DNA of 64,000 nucleotides from CAXBOO01 sp963977425 (GCA_963977425.1 CAXBOO010000006.1:118939-182938); one strand, 5' to 3'; positions 18,921 to 27,858 are shown, counted from the stretch's first letter. Notes: a model not told the origin generated them from the sequence alone. A program made the numbers and translations.

Positions 18921-20077
18921 CGTAGAAACGATATTAAATGACTTCGTTTCAATTTTACAATGGGTAAAATGGACGCCAAAACGCCTGTTCCGATCCCAAA
19001 AGTAAGCACCATTGCATCAAACGTATTGAAGTATTCAACAGTCAATAGTGGCATTTGAAACTGGGCTTTTGCGAACTGATTCAACACCATAAATGCTCCT
19101 TTGCTGAAAAGTATGCTCAAAACAGCACCTAATGAAGTGATAATGAATGCTTCTAAAATCAACAATCCAAACAAAGATGAATAAGCATATCCATACATTC
19201 TCATCAATGCCAAATCTTTTAAATGAAGGCTAACACTATTGTACATATGCACTAAAATGCTGTACAAAGCCAAGAGAAGAAAAATAACAGAAAACAGTTT
19301 TATTATCGCAATTCCACTTCCACTTAATTTTAACAACCGATTCATTTCTATAGCAGGAAGTGCCGCCTGCATATTGGTATTTTTATTTACCATTCTTGGC
19401 AATTGCATCATAGCCAATGGACTTTTGAATTTAATCCAAGCAGCAGTTATTTCCTGATCAGCGCCTTTTACGTTTGCGTGATTGGCGTGAATATTAGCAA
19501 TAGAAGTTATCATCAGTTTATCAAGAACAGAATTGTTCGATTTTAAGACTCCCACTACTTTCAATCCATGGTTATGACTTTTTCCTTCGCCTGCTCCATG
19601 GGTAGCATTCACTTCATTGCCAATTGTTAATCCTAAAGTTTGCGCAACAGAATGACCTATTACTATTCCATTTGCTAAATCGGTTGTTCCACTTACTAAC
19701 TCTGCTTGATAATGATTCAATAAATCTTGATTCGATCCAATCAGAGGAAACCCTTTAACATTATCGCCTTGAGCAATCGGCACAATTGATCTAACCAAAG
19801 GGTTTTTCTTCAATTTTTCGTATTCGTCAATAGCAATATTGCCCGTAGGACTATCACTAAATAAAACAGAAGCAAGCAACAATTGCATCGGACTGCCTTT
19901 AGCTCCAACTACCATATCGATGCCGCTTACATTTTTCGTCAAATTTTCTTGCAACGATTTTTCAATCGTCACACTCAACAACCAAGCAGCAAACGAAACT
20001 ACAAGCAAGCCAAGTGTTAAAGCCAAATTGAGCTTTTCCTGAAAAACATACCGAACACTAAGTTTGAACAAATTCAT
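18917..20077 (-). CDS. FtsX-like ABC transporter permease
   Basis: A 386-residue membrane protein with one N-terminal helix, a large periplasmic region and three C-terminal helices, the layout of MacB/LolC-type permeases. The start of the periplasmic part reads GIDMVVGAKGSPMQLLLASV, followed later by PTGNI; I recall the same wording in a distinct group of permeases that includes Zur-regulated metal-associated systems in Pseudomonas. A short His-containing loop (HGAGEGKSHNHG, about residues 162-173) could bind metal. It overlaps the upstream ATPase gene by four bases. Transport of zinc or lipoproteins is inference; no partner lipoprotein is present. Confidence 0.85.
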   Translation of the reverse strand: MNLFKLSVRYVFQEKLNLALTLGLLVVSFAAWLLSVTIEKSLQENLTKNVSGIDMVVGAKGSPMQLLLASVLFSDSPTGNIAIDEYEKLKKNPLVRSIVPIAQGDNVKGFPLIGSNQDLLNHYQAELVSGTTDLANGIVIGHSVAQTLGLTIGNEVNATHGAGEGKSHNHGLKVVGVLKSNNSVLDKLMITSIANIHANHANVKGADQEITAAWIKFKSPLAMMQLPRMVNKNTNMQAALPAIEMNRLLKLSGSGIAIIKLFSVIFLLLALYSILVHMYNSVSLHLKDLALMRMYGYAYSSLFGLLILEAFIITSLGAVLSILFSKGAFMVLNQFAKAQFQMPLLTVEYFNTFDAMVLTFGIGTGVLASILPIVKLKRSHLISFLR

Positions 20078-20697
20078 AGCAGTAAGGTTGAGTTAAAATG
20101 TTTTTTCAATCGCGCATCGTGTGTAACTACTAGCAAAGCTGTTTGATATTCTTTACAACATTGCACCAAAACTGAAGCAACTTTTTCAGCGTTGTCGTCA
20201 TCCAAATTTGCCGTCGGTTCATCGGCTAATAACAGCGCTGGTTTTTTAGCCATTGCTACAACCATTGCGGCCCTTTGTTTTTCGCCGCCACTAAACGATT
20301 TCGGGTATTTACTAAGCAAATGATCTACCCCCAAATCTGCAGCCAATTTATAAGCAAAATTGAGTTCTTCTTTCGATCCTTTACCTAAAGCTAATGCGAT
20401 GTTCTCTTGAAAAGTAAGGACTTCTACAAATTGTGTTTCTTGTAAAATAACGGAGATCGACTGTCCTCTTAAAGCATTCATCTCCTTTGAATTGAGCTTA
20501 GAATAATGAGCCGAATTCAATGTTATTTCACCCATTTGAAGAGGCAATAAACCAGATAGCAAATGCAACAAAGTACTTTTTCCTTTTCCTGAAGGACCTA
20601 ACAAACACAAAGCTTCACCTTCCAACAACTCAAAATCCGGGAAACGAATTGTAGAAGTTCCACCGTACGCATATTCTACTCCTTTACAAATCAGCAT
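20074..20697 (-). CDS. ABC transporter ATP-binding protein (LolD/MacB type)
   Basis: Energy-coupling subunit for the overlapping permease. The 207 residues contain Walker A GPSGKGKST (about 33-41), a Q-loop at ILQETQF, signature FSGGEKQR, Walker B LLLADEPTANLD and the switch His in VVTHDARL. The sequence fits the MacB/LolD subgroup. It overlaps the flavoprotein gene upstream by seven bases and the permease downstream by four, so all three are translated from one mRNA. The protein is slightly short at the C-terminus but complete for the fold. Confidence 0.93.
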   Translation of the reverse strand: MLICKGVEYAYGGTSTIRFPDFELLEGEALCLLGPSGKGKSTLLHLLSGLLPLQMGEITLNSAHYSKLNSKEMNALRGQSISVILQETQFVEVLTFQENIALALGKGSKEELNFAYKLAADLGVDHLLSKYPKSFSGGEKQRAAMVVAMAKKPALLLADEPTANLDDDNAEKVASVLVQCCKEYQTALLVVTHDARLKKHFNSTLLL

Positions 20698-21938
20698 ATT
20701 TTCTTTGCGATATCATTGGCTACGGCAAAACCCGAACACCAAGCATTCTGAAAGTTAAAACCACCGGTAAAGCCATCTACATTCAAAATTTCACCTGAAA
20801 AATACAAGTTTTCGAGAGTTTTATGTTCGTAGTTTTTGGCTTTTAAAGCCTTCAAGTCGACACCTCCTGCGGCAACAAATTCTTCCTTGAACATGCTTTT
20901 ACCATTTGCTTGAAAAGGCATCTGAACCAAATTAATGGCAATGTTTTTTCGAACGGTTTTATTTATATCCGACCAACGTTCATCAGGTTTCACTCCCGAT
21001 TTTTCGATGATGTATTGCCAAAAACGTTTCGAAACATCAAAATCGTGTTTGTTTTTAACCAAACCTTTACCATGCTCTGCAACTAATTTCAGTAATGCAG
21101 CATCAGCATCGTCTATTTTTTGATTGATAAAGTTTATAGTAAACGGGAAATTATACCCTGTATCGTGCGCATCAAATGCCAATTTCGAAGATAATTTCAA
21201 GACACAAGGCCCGCTAAATCCCCAATGAGTAATAAGCAATGGCCCTGAACTAGTATACTTCTGTTTTCCAAATTGCACATCAATGGTAGCATTTTCAAAA
21301 CTAACACCTGCATACTCTACCAAGTCGAAAGGATTGACCTTAAAAGTGAACAATGAAGGAACAGTCGTAATCCACTCAGAAGCAAGAATGGGAATAAAAG
21401 CAGGTAAATTTCCACTTTGCACCCCTCCACTAGCCACCAACACATGTTCAGCAACTATTTCACCAGTTGTGGTTTGACAAACAAAATCGCTCCCAACTTT
21501 TTCTATTTTCAAGACTTTACAACTGGTTTTCAATTGCACTCCTTTTCTAATTGTAGCATGGTGCAAACAGTCTATAATACTTTGAGAACTATCCGACACT
21601 GGAAACATTCGTCCATCGGCTTCTGCTTTCATTGGAACATTTCTGTCCTCAAACCATTTTACAATGTCTTTGTTACTTAAATCGTATAACCGCTGACGCA
21701 TTGCTTTACTACCTCGAGGGTAATGTTGTGCAAATTCATTTTTATCGTCTACGGCATTGGTTACATTGCATCTTCCTCCGCCAGAAATTTTGACTTTTTG
21801 CAAAACCGACTTACCTTGCTCTAAAATTACGATGTTGGCATCGGGCATTTTTTCAATTAGGGTAGCAGCAGCAAAAAAACCGGATGCTCCTCCTCCTATA
21901 ATGCACAAATCAACTCTGTTTTCAACCTTTTTCAACAC
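20691..21938 (-). CDS. HI0933/BaiN-family flavoprotein (NAD(P)/FAD-dependent oxidoreductase)
   Basis: A 415-residue FAD protein of the HI0933-like family, whose physiological substrate is unknown. Seen: dinucleotide fold CIIGGGASGFFAA at the N-terminus, KVKISGGGRCNVTN around residue 50-60, and the C-terminal GGVDLKALKAK and GEILNVDGFTGGFNFQNAW motif that closes on FAD. Length is normal. It is the first gene of a tight three-gene operon with an ABC ATPase and permease, an unusual partnership for this family. The name BaiN comes from work on bile-acid conversion and should not be transferred as a function here. Confidence 0.9.
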   Translation of the reverse strand: MLKKVENRVDLCIIGGGASGFFAAATLIEKMPDANIVILEQGKSVLQKVKISGGGRCNVTNAVDDKNEFAQHYPRGSKAMRQRLYDLSNKDIVKWFEDRNVPMKAEADGRMFPVSDSSQSIIDCLHHATIRKGVQLKTSCKVLKIEKVGSDFVCQTTTGEIVAEHVLVASGGVQSGNLPAFIPILASEWITTVPSLFTFKVNPFDLVEYAGVSFENATIDVQFGKQKYTSSGPLLITHWGFSGPCVLKLSSKLAFDAHDTGYNFPFTINFINQKIDDADAALLKLVAEHGKGLVKNKHDFDVSKRFWQYIIEKSGVKPDERWSDINKTVRKNIAINLVQMPFQANGKSMFKEEFVAAGGVDLKALKAKNYEHKTLENLYFSGEILNVDGFTGGFNFQNAWCSGFAVANDIAKKIC

Positions 21939-21955
21939 GGTTTCGAATATACGCT

Positions 21956-22423
21956 ATGCACAGTAAGGATGAAATAAAAAAGTTTCGCGAAGATTTTTGG
22001 CAGGGATTCAAAGAACATATGTATGGTAAGAAATCGTCAGGGGGTTACCGCATAAATTGGTTGAATTACCCAACCAAATTAAAGAACATCAGAATCAACT
22101 TATTTGCCGACAACAAGCACGCTTCTGTATGTTTAGACTTTGAACACAAAAACGCAGGCATAAGAGAATTGCATTACGAACAATTGCTAGAATGCAAAAA
22201 AGTAATGACCGATTGTTTTGAGCACTGCCCATTAGAATGGTACTTAGAGTACATCCGTGAAAACGGAAAAGAAATAACAAGAGTGTGTACAGTTCCTCTC
22301 AAGAGCAGTATTTTTAGACCAGACGATTGGCCTACGACATACGAATATCTTGAAAAAGGCATTAAAAGCATGGACAAGTTCTGGGTTGATTTCGGAGCGA
22401 TATTCGATGATTTGCAATCGTGA
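21956..22423 (+). CDS. DUF4268-like protein
   Basis: A 155-residue soluble protein that resembles the DUF4268 family, short single-domain proteins related to nuclease-like or DNA-associated domains but without an established role. Visible features: FREDFWQGFKEHM near the N-terminus, RINWLNYPTKLKNIRINLFADNKHASVCLDF as a beta-rich core (quoted here in part only), and an Asp/Trp-rich C-terminus. No signal peptide and no clear catalytic triad. The stop overlaps the GTG start of the next gene (GTGA), so the two are translationally coupled. The family call is from memory of the pattern and needs a profile search. Confidence 0.6.
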   Translation: MHSKDEIKKFREDFWQGFKEHMYGKKSSGGYRINWLNYPTKLKNIRINLFADNKHASVCLDFEHKNAGIRELHYEQLLECKKVMTDCFEHCPLEWYLEYIRENGKEITRVCTVPLKSSIFRPDDWPTTYEYLEKGIKSMDKFWVDFGAIFDDLQS

Positions 22424-23061
22424 TAAGCACCAATTTTGAACTAGCCAAAAAGGAAATCTTGAAAGGCGAAAACATTGTTCAAGATTTTAAACAAAGCATT
22501 ACCGATACGCGTAAAATAGCATGCACGTTAGTTGCTTTTTCCAATACCATAGGAGGCAAACTGTGGATAGGTGTAAAAGACAACGGACACATTAAAGGAA
22601 CTAAAGCTCAAGAAGAACTTTATATGATTGAGGCCGCAGCCGACATCTATTCTGAACCAAAAATAGATTTTGAATACCAGATCTACGAATTGGACAACAA
22701 AAAGCAGCTATTAGAAATTTACATCCCACAAAGTACAACTGTACACCGTGCTAAGAGCAAAGAAAATGAGCTGAAAGCTTACGCAAGGCAAGATGACAAT
22801 ACCGTACTCGTAAGCAATGTGGTGTACAAAAGCTGGATCAACAAACGCTCGTTTGGCAAAAAATCAGAATTCTCGTTTTCTAACAACGAAGAATTACTAT
22901 TGCTTTATCTCAGACAGAATGATTTCATAACGCTCAGCCGATTTGTAAAAATTACTGATCTAAAACGACATGCCGCTGAGAACATATTAGCAAAACTCTT
23001 AAGTTGGAAGCTCATTGGATGGAAAAACAATCAGGGAGTTTTCGAATATTCTTTGGTTTAA
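22420..23061 (+). CDS. AlbA_2 (Schlafen-like) domain protein with winged-helix C-terminus
   Basis: A 213-residue protein. The first 140 residues fit the AlbA_2 domain found in Schlafen-like and putative transcription-regulating proteins: ENIVQDFKQSITD, LVAFSNTIGGKLWIGVKDNG, and a later KSKENELKAYARQDDNT. The last 70 residues look like a small winged helix (LLYLRQNDFITLSRFVKITDLKRHAAENILAKLLSWKLIGW in pieces). It starts with a GTG at 22420 inside the stop codon of the DUF4268-like gene. Nucleic-acid binding is the likely activity; the target is unknown. It does not carry the ATPase motifs sometimes implied by automatic labels. Confidence 0.72.
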   Translation: MISTNFELAKKEILKGENIVQDFKQSITDTRKIACTLVAFSNTIGGKLWIGVKDNGHIKGTKAQEELYMIEAAADIYSEPKIDFEYQIYELDNKKQLLEIYIPQSTTVHRAKSKENELKAYARQDDNTVLVSNVVYKSWINKRSFGKKSEFSFSNNEELLLLYLRQNDFITLSRFVKITDLKRHAAENILAKLLSWKLIGWKNNQGVFEYSLV

Positions 23062-23420
23062 TCATCCAACTCAAACTTTTTTACAAGTATTATACGCAAT
23101 CACCTTATTTCCTTTCGAAAAGACATTGTTTCAAGACAAACAGCAATTTTATTTTCCAACCTGAATATATAAATGCGAAACACTACCACACAAACATCTA
23201 GTCATTAGACACTTACCACCTTTTCACTTCCCAAACACTCAACTTCTCCTTAGTTTGCGTTCGAATTGGACTCAAATAGTATATTTTGTTTAATTTTTAG
23301 TATGCACACATACATTATGCAGTGAAAAACTAAACAATTTCAACCACCACAAAATCAACATTACCCATTCAAGCAACTAGCAATATTTAATTCCGTTTAT
23401 TTGAACAAAACAAACACATT
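23062..23420. other. Gene-free stretch upstream of the S8 peptidase gene
   Basis: About 360 bases of AT-rich DNA without a convincing ORF or hairpin. The only signal I see is a weak promoter in its second half (TTTG at 23254, then a TATATTTTG-like box at 23280), giving a long leader of about 120 bases before the S8 peptidase ATG. Confidence 0.5.
23254..23288 (+). promoter_or_regulatory. Possible promoter of the S8 peptidase gene
   Basis: TTTG at 23254-23257, 22 bp, then TATATTTTG at 23280-23288, which has one base more than the TAnnTTTG consensus. Confidence 0.35.
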
Positions 23421-24719
23421 ATGAAAAAGACCCTTATCAAAGCAAGCCTATTAAGTGCCATCATAGCACTTTCCCTTACATCGTGTGAAAAAGATGCTGA
23501 CGCTAGCGTAACTGGCAATTCTACTCCCGACAATGTTGTAGTAGATGACATGGACAGAACTGGAGGAACAGCACTACCAGACGGTATTATTCCGGATCAG
23601 TACATTGTTACTCTTGAAAATTCAGCCATCAATATTCCTTCCCTCGGTCTATTAGATTATGAAGCAAGAACCGGATTAGCCATTACTCAAATTGAAGCCT
23701 TATTAAAAAGCGTTGGATTGGGCGATATCCAATTACAAAACGTATACTCTAAAGCCTTGGTTGGATTTGCCGCTAAATTGAATGCAGAACAATTAGCTAT
23801 TTTAAAATCACTACCTATTGTAAAGCTCGTAGAAGCAGATAGATTATTCAAAGTTAAAGGCGAATTAGTAAAAGTAAACAGCAAGTCAACCAACTTCACA
23901 AAAGCACAAAGTACACCATATGGTATTGTACGTGTTGGACAAGGAAATGGACAAGGCAAAAGAGCTTTCGTTCTTGACACAGGTGTTGATACAGACCATC
24001 CAGATTTGAATGTAAACACTGGTTTAAGCAAATCATTTGTAAGTAGCGCAACTGGAAACTGTGGATTATTAGGCATTCTATTTGGCTGTGCAGATGACAC
24101 TGAACCTAGTGTTGAAGATGGACACGGACATGGAACACATGTTTCTGGAACAATCGCAGCATTAGACAACGGCACAGGAGTAATTGGAGTTGCTGCTGGC
24201 GCTGAAATAGTAGGCGTAAAAGTATTAAGCGATCAAGGTAGTGGAGCAACATCAGGCATTGTTCAAGGTGTCGATTACGTAGCCTCTGTTGGTAGTCCTG
24301 GCGATGTTGCTAACCTTAGTTTAGGCGGAGGAGCATCAACTAGTTTAGACAACGCAGTAATTAATTTAGGTGCTGGAGGAATATATGTAGCACTTGCCGC
24401 TGGTAACGAATCGCAAAACGCAAACAACGTTAGTCCTGCTAGAGCAAATGGAGTAAATGTTTACACCATATCTGCTATGGACTCACAGGACAAATATGCT
24501 TCGTACAGCAATTACGCGAACCCACCAATTGACTACTGCACACCAGGTTCTAGTGTACAATCAACGTATAAAAATGGTGGTTACTCAACTATGAGTGGTA
24601 CTTCTATGGCATCTCCACACATGGCTGGCATACTTTTAATGACAGGCGGAAACCCTAAAGTAGATGGTAAAGTACTGAACGATCCTGATGGAAACGCAGA
24701 CAACATAGCACACTTGTAG
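23421..24719 (+). CDS. Lipoprotein subtilisin-like serine protease (S8 family)
   Basis: A 432-residue protease. Order: lipoprotein signal peptide with lipid Cys at C22 (LTSCEKD), an acidic linker, an I9-type propeptide (about 55-145, with DQYIVTLE and KALVGFAAKL), then the S8 domain with catalytic D186 (VLDTGVDTDHPDL), H237 (DGHGHGTHVSGT) and S395 (SGTSMASPHMAG). A Cys pair in an inserted loop (NCGLLGILFGC) may form a disulfide. It stops soon after the Ser motif and has no T9SS domain, so it is anchored by lipid. The residues after the lipid Cys (EKD) resemble the surface-export signal of Bacteroidota lipoproteins. A terminator follows. Confidence 0.95.
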   Translation: MKKTLIKASLLSAIIALSLTSCEKDADASVTGNSTPDNVVVDDMDRTGGTALPDGIIPDQYIVTLENSAINIPSLGLLDYEARTGLAITQIEALLKSVGLGDIQLQNVYSKALVGFAAKLNAEQLAILKSLPIVKLVEADRLFKVKGELVKVNSKSTNFTKAQSTPYGIVRVGQGNGQGKRAFVLDTGVDTDHPDLNVNTGLSKSFVSSATGNCGLLGILFGCADDTEPSVEDGHGHGTHVSGTIAALDNGTGVIGVAAGAEIVGVKVLSDQGSGATSGIVQGVDYVASVGSPGDVANLSLGGGASTSLDNAVINLGAGGIYVALAAGNESQNANNVSPARANGVNVYTISAMDSQDKYASYSNYANPPIDYCTPGSSVQSTYKNGGYSTMSGTSMASPHMAGILLMTGGNPKVDGKVLNDPDGNADNIAHL

Positions 24720-24741
24720 AATTTCATTAACATACAATCAT

Positions 24742-24772
24742 AAAAAGGCCGTTTTAGAAACGGTCTTTTTTT
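24742..24772 (+). terminator. Intrinsic terminator of the S8 peptidase gene
   Basis: Stem AAAAAGGCCGTTT / AAACGGTCTTTTT with a three-base loop and T run. Confidence 0.88.
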
Positions 24773-24825
24773 GTTTTATTAACAGCCATTGGTCATATAA
24801 ATATTCCATACATCAAACAGCACAG

Positions 24826-24833
24826 TAGTTTTG
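24826..24833 (+). promoter_or_regulatory. -7 element abutting the TonB-receptor-like gene
   Basis: TAGTTTTG matches TAnnTTTG exactly and ends four bases before the ATG at 24838. If used, the transcript would begin at or within one base of the start codon. No good -33 box is visible. Confidence 0.45.
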
Positions 24834-24837
24834 CGCC

Positions 24838-27267
24838 ATGAAAAAATTGGCTGCCTTCATCGGGCTACTTCTCTGCTCAGTATCTTTTGCAAATACCGAT
24901 GCCTTGTTAAAAATTACAGGGAAAATTGTAGATAACAATCAACCTGTAAGCTACGCTACGGTATCTGTATTGAGTTTACCCGACTCAGCATTGGTTACTG
25001 GAGCAATTAGCGACGACGAAGGTGTTTTTGAAATTACTGGAATTAAAAAAGGTAATTATGTTTTAAAAATTGATTTCCTCGGCTACTCTTCTTTGTATAA
25101 AAACATCGGAGAAATAAAAAGCAATACCAATGTTGGTTCAATAAGCTTACGCCAAAACGCGAAAAAACTAGATGCCGTAACCATTACAGGGCAACAACGC
25201 ATCATGGAAGTGCAAATTGATAAGAAGGTGTACAATGTAGATAAAGATCCATCTGCTACTGGTGCTACTGGATTGGAAGTACTTCAAAATGCCCCTTCTG
25301 TAGACGTCGATGTAGATGGCAACATTTCTTTACGTGGAGATGAAGGAGTGAATATTCTGGTAAACGGAAGACCCTTGAACATTTCTGCCAAACAATTTCT
25401 AGAGCAAACTCCAGCTGCAAACATTGAAAAGATAGAAGTCATCACCAATCCATCTGCCAAATACAACCCAGAAGGGACTACAGGATTGATAAACATTATT
25501 CTAAAAAAGAATTCACAACGAGGCCTTAATGGTAGTGTAAGTACAAGTTTAGGTTATGGATTTTACGCTAAAAACAACAACAGCATCAACCTTAATTACC
25601 GTGTAAATAAAATAAACACATATGTAAATGTTGGAAACAACAATTCGAAAAGAGGCAGCGGTGGAACTACGGAACGCTCATTTACTCTTGCAAACGATAG
25701 CAGTAACAACCAATTTATTGACGAGGATAACTATAGAATAAATCAAGGTTTCAATATAAAATCTGGATTGGATTATTTCCTTAATGACAAAAATGTACTG
25801 TATGTTTCTGCAAGTACTAACAGTGGTGACAATGAAGGATTGAGTAAAATGAATTCATTCTTTTATGACAATAGCGGAGAAAATTTAAACTCGTACTCCA
25901 ATCGAGAAAGCAATTCTGATTCAGAAAATTCTAGTTACAATCTAAATGCAGGTTGGCAGAAAAAATTCCAAAAAGAAGGCCATACTTTGGACCTAGACTT
26001 AAACTACAGCGAAGACAACAGCAATAGTTTTGAGGACAATGAAGAAACATTCAAAAACGGTAGCGACGCCTCCATCCAAAGAATATCTAAAACGCAACAA
26101 AAGGAAAATAGCAACGGCTCACTCTTTTTTGCTAAACTCGACTATGCTTTACCGATAAACGACTCATTGAAATTCGAAGCAGGTTTAAATTATACAAACA
26201 ATGTCCCTGAATTTGGTCTTGAACGCTTCAATTACAACGATTCACTAAATGCATTCGAATTGGATCAAAATTTATCCAACACCTTTGGTTTTACACGCAA
26301 CATTTTAGCTTTTTATTCAACTTTATCTTACAAACAAAACAAGTGGGGATACAAGTTGGGCTTAAGAGCAGAAAACACTACAAGAGATACAAAATTGGCT
26401 AGCGGTGAAAATTTCAACAAAAAATACCTTTCGTTTTTCCCTAGCGGATATGTAAGTTATCAAGCCAGTAAAATAACAACGATACAAGCTAGTTACAGCA
26501 GACGTTTGCAAAGACCTAGACTATGGCAAATGAATCCATTTGTAAGCAGCAGTGATCCGTACAATACGCGAAACGGAAATCCTGATCTAAATCCAGAATT
26601 CATCAACATATACGAATTAGGGGCAACCAATTACTGGAAAAAATTCAGTTTAACATCAACTGTTTACCACCGCCAGACCAATGATTTAATTAGACGATAT
26701 ATAACCTTAAGCGATGATGGTGTTAATAATGTGAGTTATAAAAACCAAAGCGAATCTTCAGCTTACGGAGCTGAATTTATTTTAGGATATACGCCCAATA
26801 AGAAATTCAGAGCCAACATCAATTTCAATAGCTGGATCAATAAATTTGTACTCGATAGCACCGACCAAGGAGGGAACAATACTTTAAAAAGTTACAACAT
26901 CAATTCAATGGCAAGCTACAAGTTTGATATCGGACTGAGTGTACAAGCCAACATCCGTTACAATGCACGCTATAGAGTTCAGCAAGGGGTAATCGACCCG
27001 CGTTATGGTCTAGATTTATCAGCAAGAATGCCTGTTTTGAACAAAAAAGGAACCATTGCAGTAAGAGCCACAGACGTATTGAACACAAGAAATTTTGCTT
27101 TCCGCAGTCAGGATCTAGATTATGAATTTGATATTTTACGCAAATGGGAAACCCGTGTAGTATATGTAAGTTTCACCTACAATTTCGGGAAACAATTCAA
27201 AGGCCGAGAACAAAGACGTAGTGGAGGAGATCAAGGCATTAGCCGAGGCGATTCTGGTGGATTTTAA
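24838..27267 (+). CDS. TonB-dependent-receptor-like outer-membrane beta-barrel protein
   Basis: An 809-residue outer-membrane protein with signal peptide (cut near SFANTDA), an N-terminal CarboxypepD_reg-like domain (about 25-110: ITGKIVDNNQPVSYATVSVL and onward, in part), a plug region (about 120-220: VLQNAPSVDVDVDGNISLRG, VNGRPL, IEKIEVITNPSAKYNPEG) and a beta-barrel to the end (last strand VSFTYNFG). This is the OMP_b-brl_3 subgroup common in Bacteroidota; substrate unknown. A short Gly/Arg/Ser tail of about 20 residues follows the last strand, which is unusual because most barrels end at that strand. No SusD partner is adjacent. It shares a terminator with the convergent hsp20 gene. Confidence 0.9.
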   Translation: MKKLAAFIGLLLCSVSFANTDALLKITGKIVDNNQPVSYATVSVLSLPDSALVTGAISDDEGVFEITGIKKGNYVLKIDFLGYSSLYKNIGEIKSNTNVGSISLRQNAKKLDAVTITGQQRIMEVQIDKKVYNVDKDPSATGATGLEVLQNAPSVDVDVDGNISLRGDEGVNILVNGRPLNISAKQFLEQTPAANIEKIEVITNPSAKYNPEGTTGLINIILKKNSQRGLNGSVSTSLGYGFYAKNNNSINLNYRVNKINTYVNVGNNNSKRGSGGTTERSFTLANDSSNNQFIDEDNYRINQGFNIKSGLDYFLNDKNVLYVSASTNSGDNEGLSKMNSFFYDNSGENLNSYSNRESNSDSENSSYNLNAGWQKKFQKEGHTLDLDLNYSEDNSNSFEDNEETFKNGSDASIQRISKTQQKENSNGSLFFAKLDYALPINDSLKFEAGLNYTNNVPEFGLERFNYNDSLNAFELDQNLSNTFGFTRNILAFYSTLSYKQNKWGYKLGLRAENTTRDTKLASGENFNKKYLSFFPSGYVSYQASKITTIQASYSRRLQRPRLWQMNPFVSSSDPYNTRNGNPDLNPEFINIYELGATNYWKKFSLTSTVYHRQTNDLIRRYITLSDDGVNNVSYKNQSESSAYGAEFILGYTPNKKFRANINFNSWINKFVLDSTDQGGNNTLKSYNINSMASYKFDIGLSVQANIRYNARYRVQQGVIDPRYGLDLSARMPVLNKKGTIAVRATDVLNTRNFAFRSQDLDYEFDILRKWETRVVYVSFTYNFGKQFKGREQRRSGGDQGISRGDSGGF

Positions 27268-27284
27268 TCCTTAATCATATTGCA

Positions 27285-27313
27285 TAAAAAAAGGGAGCTG
27301 TTGCTCCCTTTTT
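27285..27313. terminator. Bidirectional terminator between the receptor gene and hsp20
   Basis: Stem GGGAGC / GCTCCC flanked by A7 and T5 runs; works in both directions for the two convergent genes. Confidence 0.88.
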
Positions 27314-27331
27314 CATTTAATGTAATTAATA

Positions 27332-27724
27332 TTACTTGATTTTCAACACTCGCTTATTGCTATACGCTTTTGCTTGTGGAATCTTTACAGACAAAACTCC
27401 GTTTTCTAGATTGGCTTCTGCCGAATCGAAATCAAATTTTTGTTGATCAATATTGAAGACAAATCTTTGCTTATCGTTTAGGAAATGATTCACCCCTCCT
27501 TCTGACAATACAGCTTCTACCTTCAACTGCCCAGTTTCTAGAATAATATTGACTTCGTTTTTTGAAAATCCTGGTAATGAAAACAGAATTTCTACTCCGT
27601 TTTCATCTTCTAGAACTTTATAGGCATTTCTATTGGTTTGTTTTACTCCAAAATCATCGAATCCAAAAAATGGTTCAAAAATGCTTTTGCTTTCTACTGG
27701 TTGTTTTGTTCTTAATGCTATCAT
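27332..27724 (-). CDS. Hsp20/alpha-crystallin small heat-shock protein
   Basis: ATP-independent holdase chaperone. The 130-residue protein has a short N-terminal arm with FEPFFGFDDFG and an alpha-crystallin domain (about residues 35-125) ending in the family motif ENGVLSVKIPQA. The C-terminal IxI anchoring motif is not obvious. Its leader contains a possible promoter (TTTG 27777-27774, 17 bp, TATTTATG 27756-27749 on the minus strand), and upstream lies the large hairpin ending the helicase gene. Heat-shock control is expected from the family but no known operator is certain here. Confidence 0.94.
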   Translation of the reverse strand: MIALRTKQPVESKSIFEPFFGFDDFGVKQTNRNAYKVLEDENGVEILFSLPGFSKNEVNIILETGQLKVEAVLSEGGVNHFLNDKQRFVFNIDQQKFDFDSAEANLENGVLSVKIPQAKAYSNKRVLKIK

Positions 27725-27748
27725 GATGTATGTGTTTTAGTTTCTACA

Positions 27749-27777
27749 CATAAATACAATTGGCTTACCAAATCAAA
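27749..27777 (-). promoter_or_regulatory. Possible hsp20 promoter
   Basis: Minus strand TTTG, 17 bp, TATTTATG (one mismatch to TAnnTTTG), about 25 bases before the hsp20 ATG. Confidence 0.4.
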
Positions 27778-27785
27778 AACCACAA

Positions 27786-27843
27786 AAAAAATCCGCCACA
27801 CTGTCAGTTAAATGAAATTTAAACTGTCAACATGACGGATTTA
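27786..27843 (-). terminator. Long imperfect hairpin ending the DEAD-box helicase gene
   Basis: Arms ATCCG (27791-27795) and CGGAT (27836-27840) enclose a second near-complementary pair, CAGTTAAAT and ATTTAAACTG, around a loop of three. On the minus strand it is followed by eight T, so it can act as the helicase terminator. It also carries CTGTCA twice in direct orientation. Confidence 0.65.
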
Positions 27844-27858
27844 TATATTATTTATCGT

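Noticed and set aside
21956..23061. DUF4268/AlbA_2 pair as a toxin-antitoxin system
   Set aside because: Sizes (155 and 213 residues), lack of a small basic toxin and lack of an upstream operator do not fit.
27786..27843. Large hairpin as a riboswitch
   Set aside because: It is at the 3' end of the helicase gene with a T run and not in a 5' leader, and shows no known aptamer sequence.
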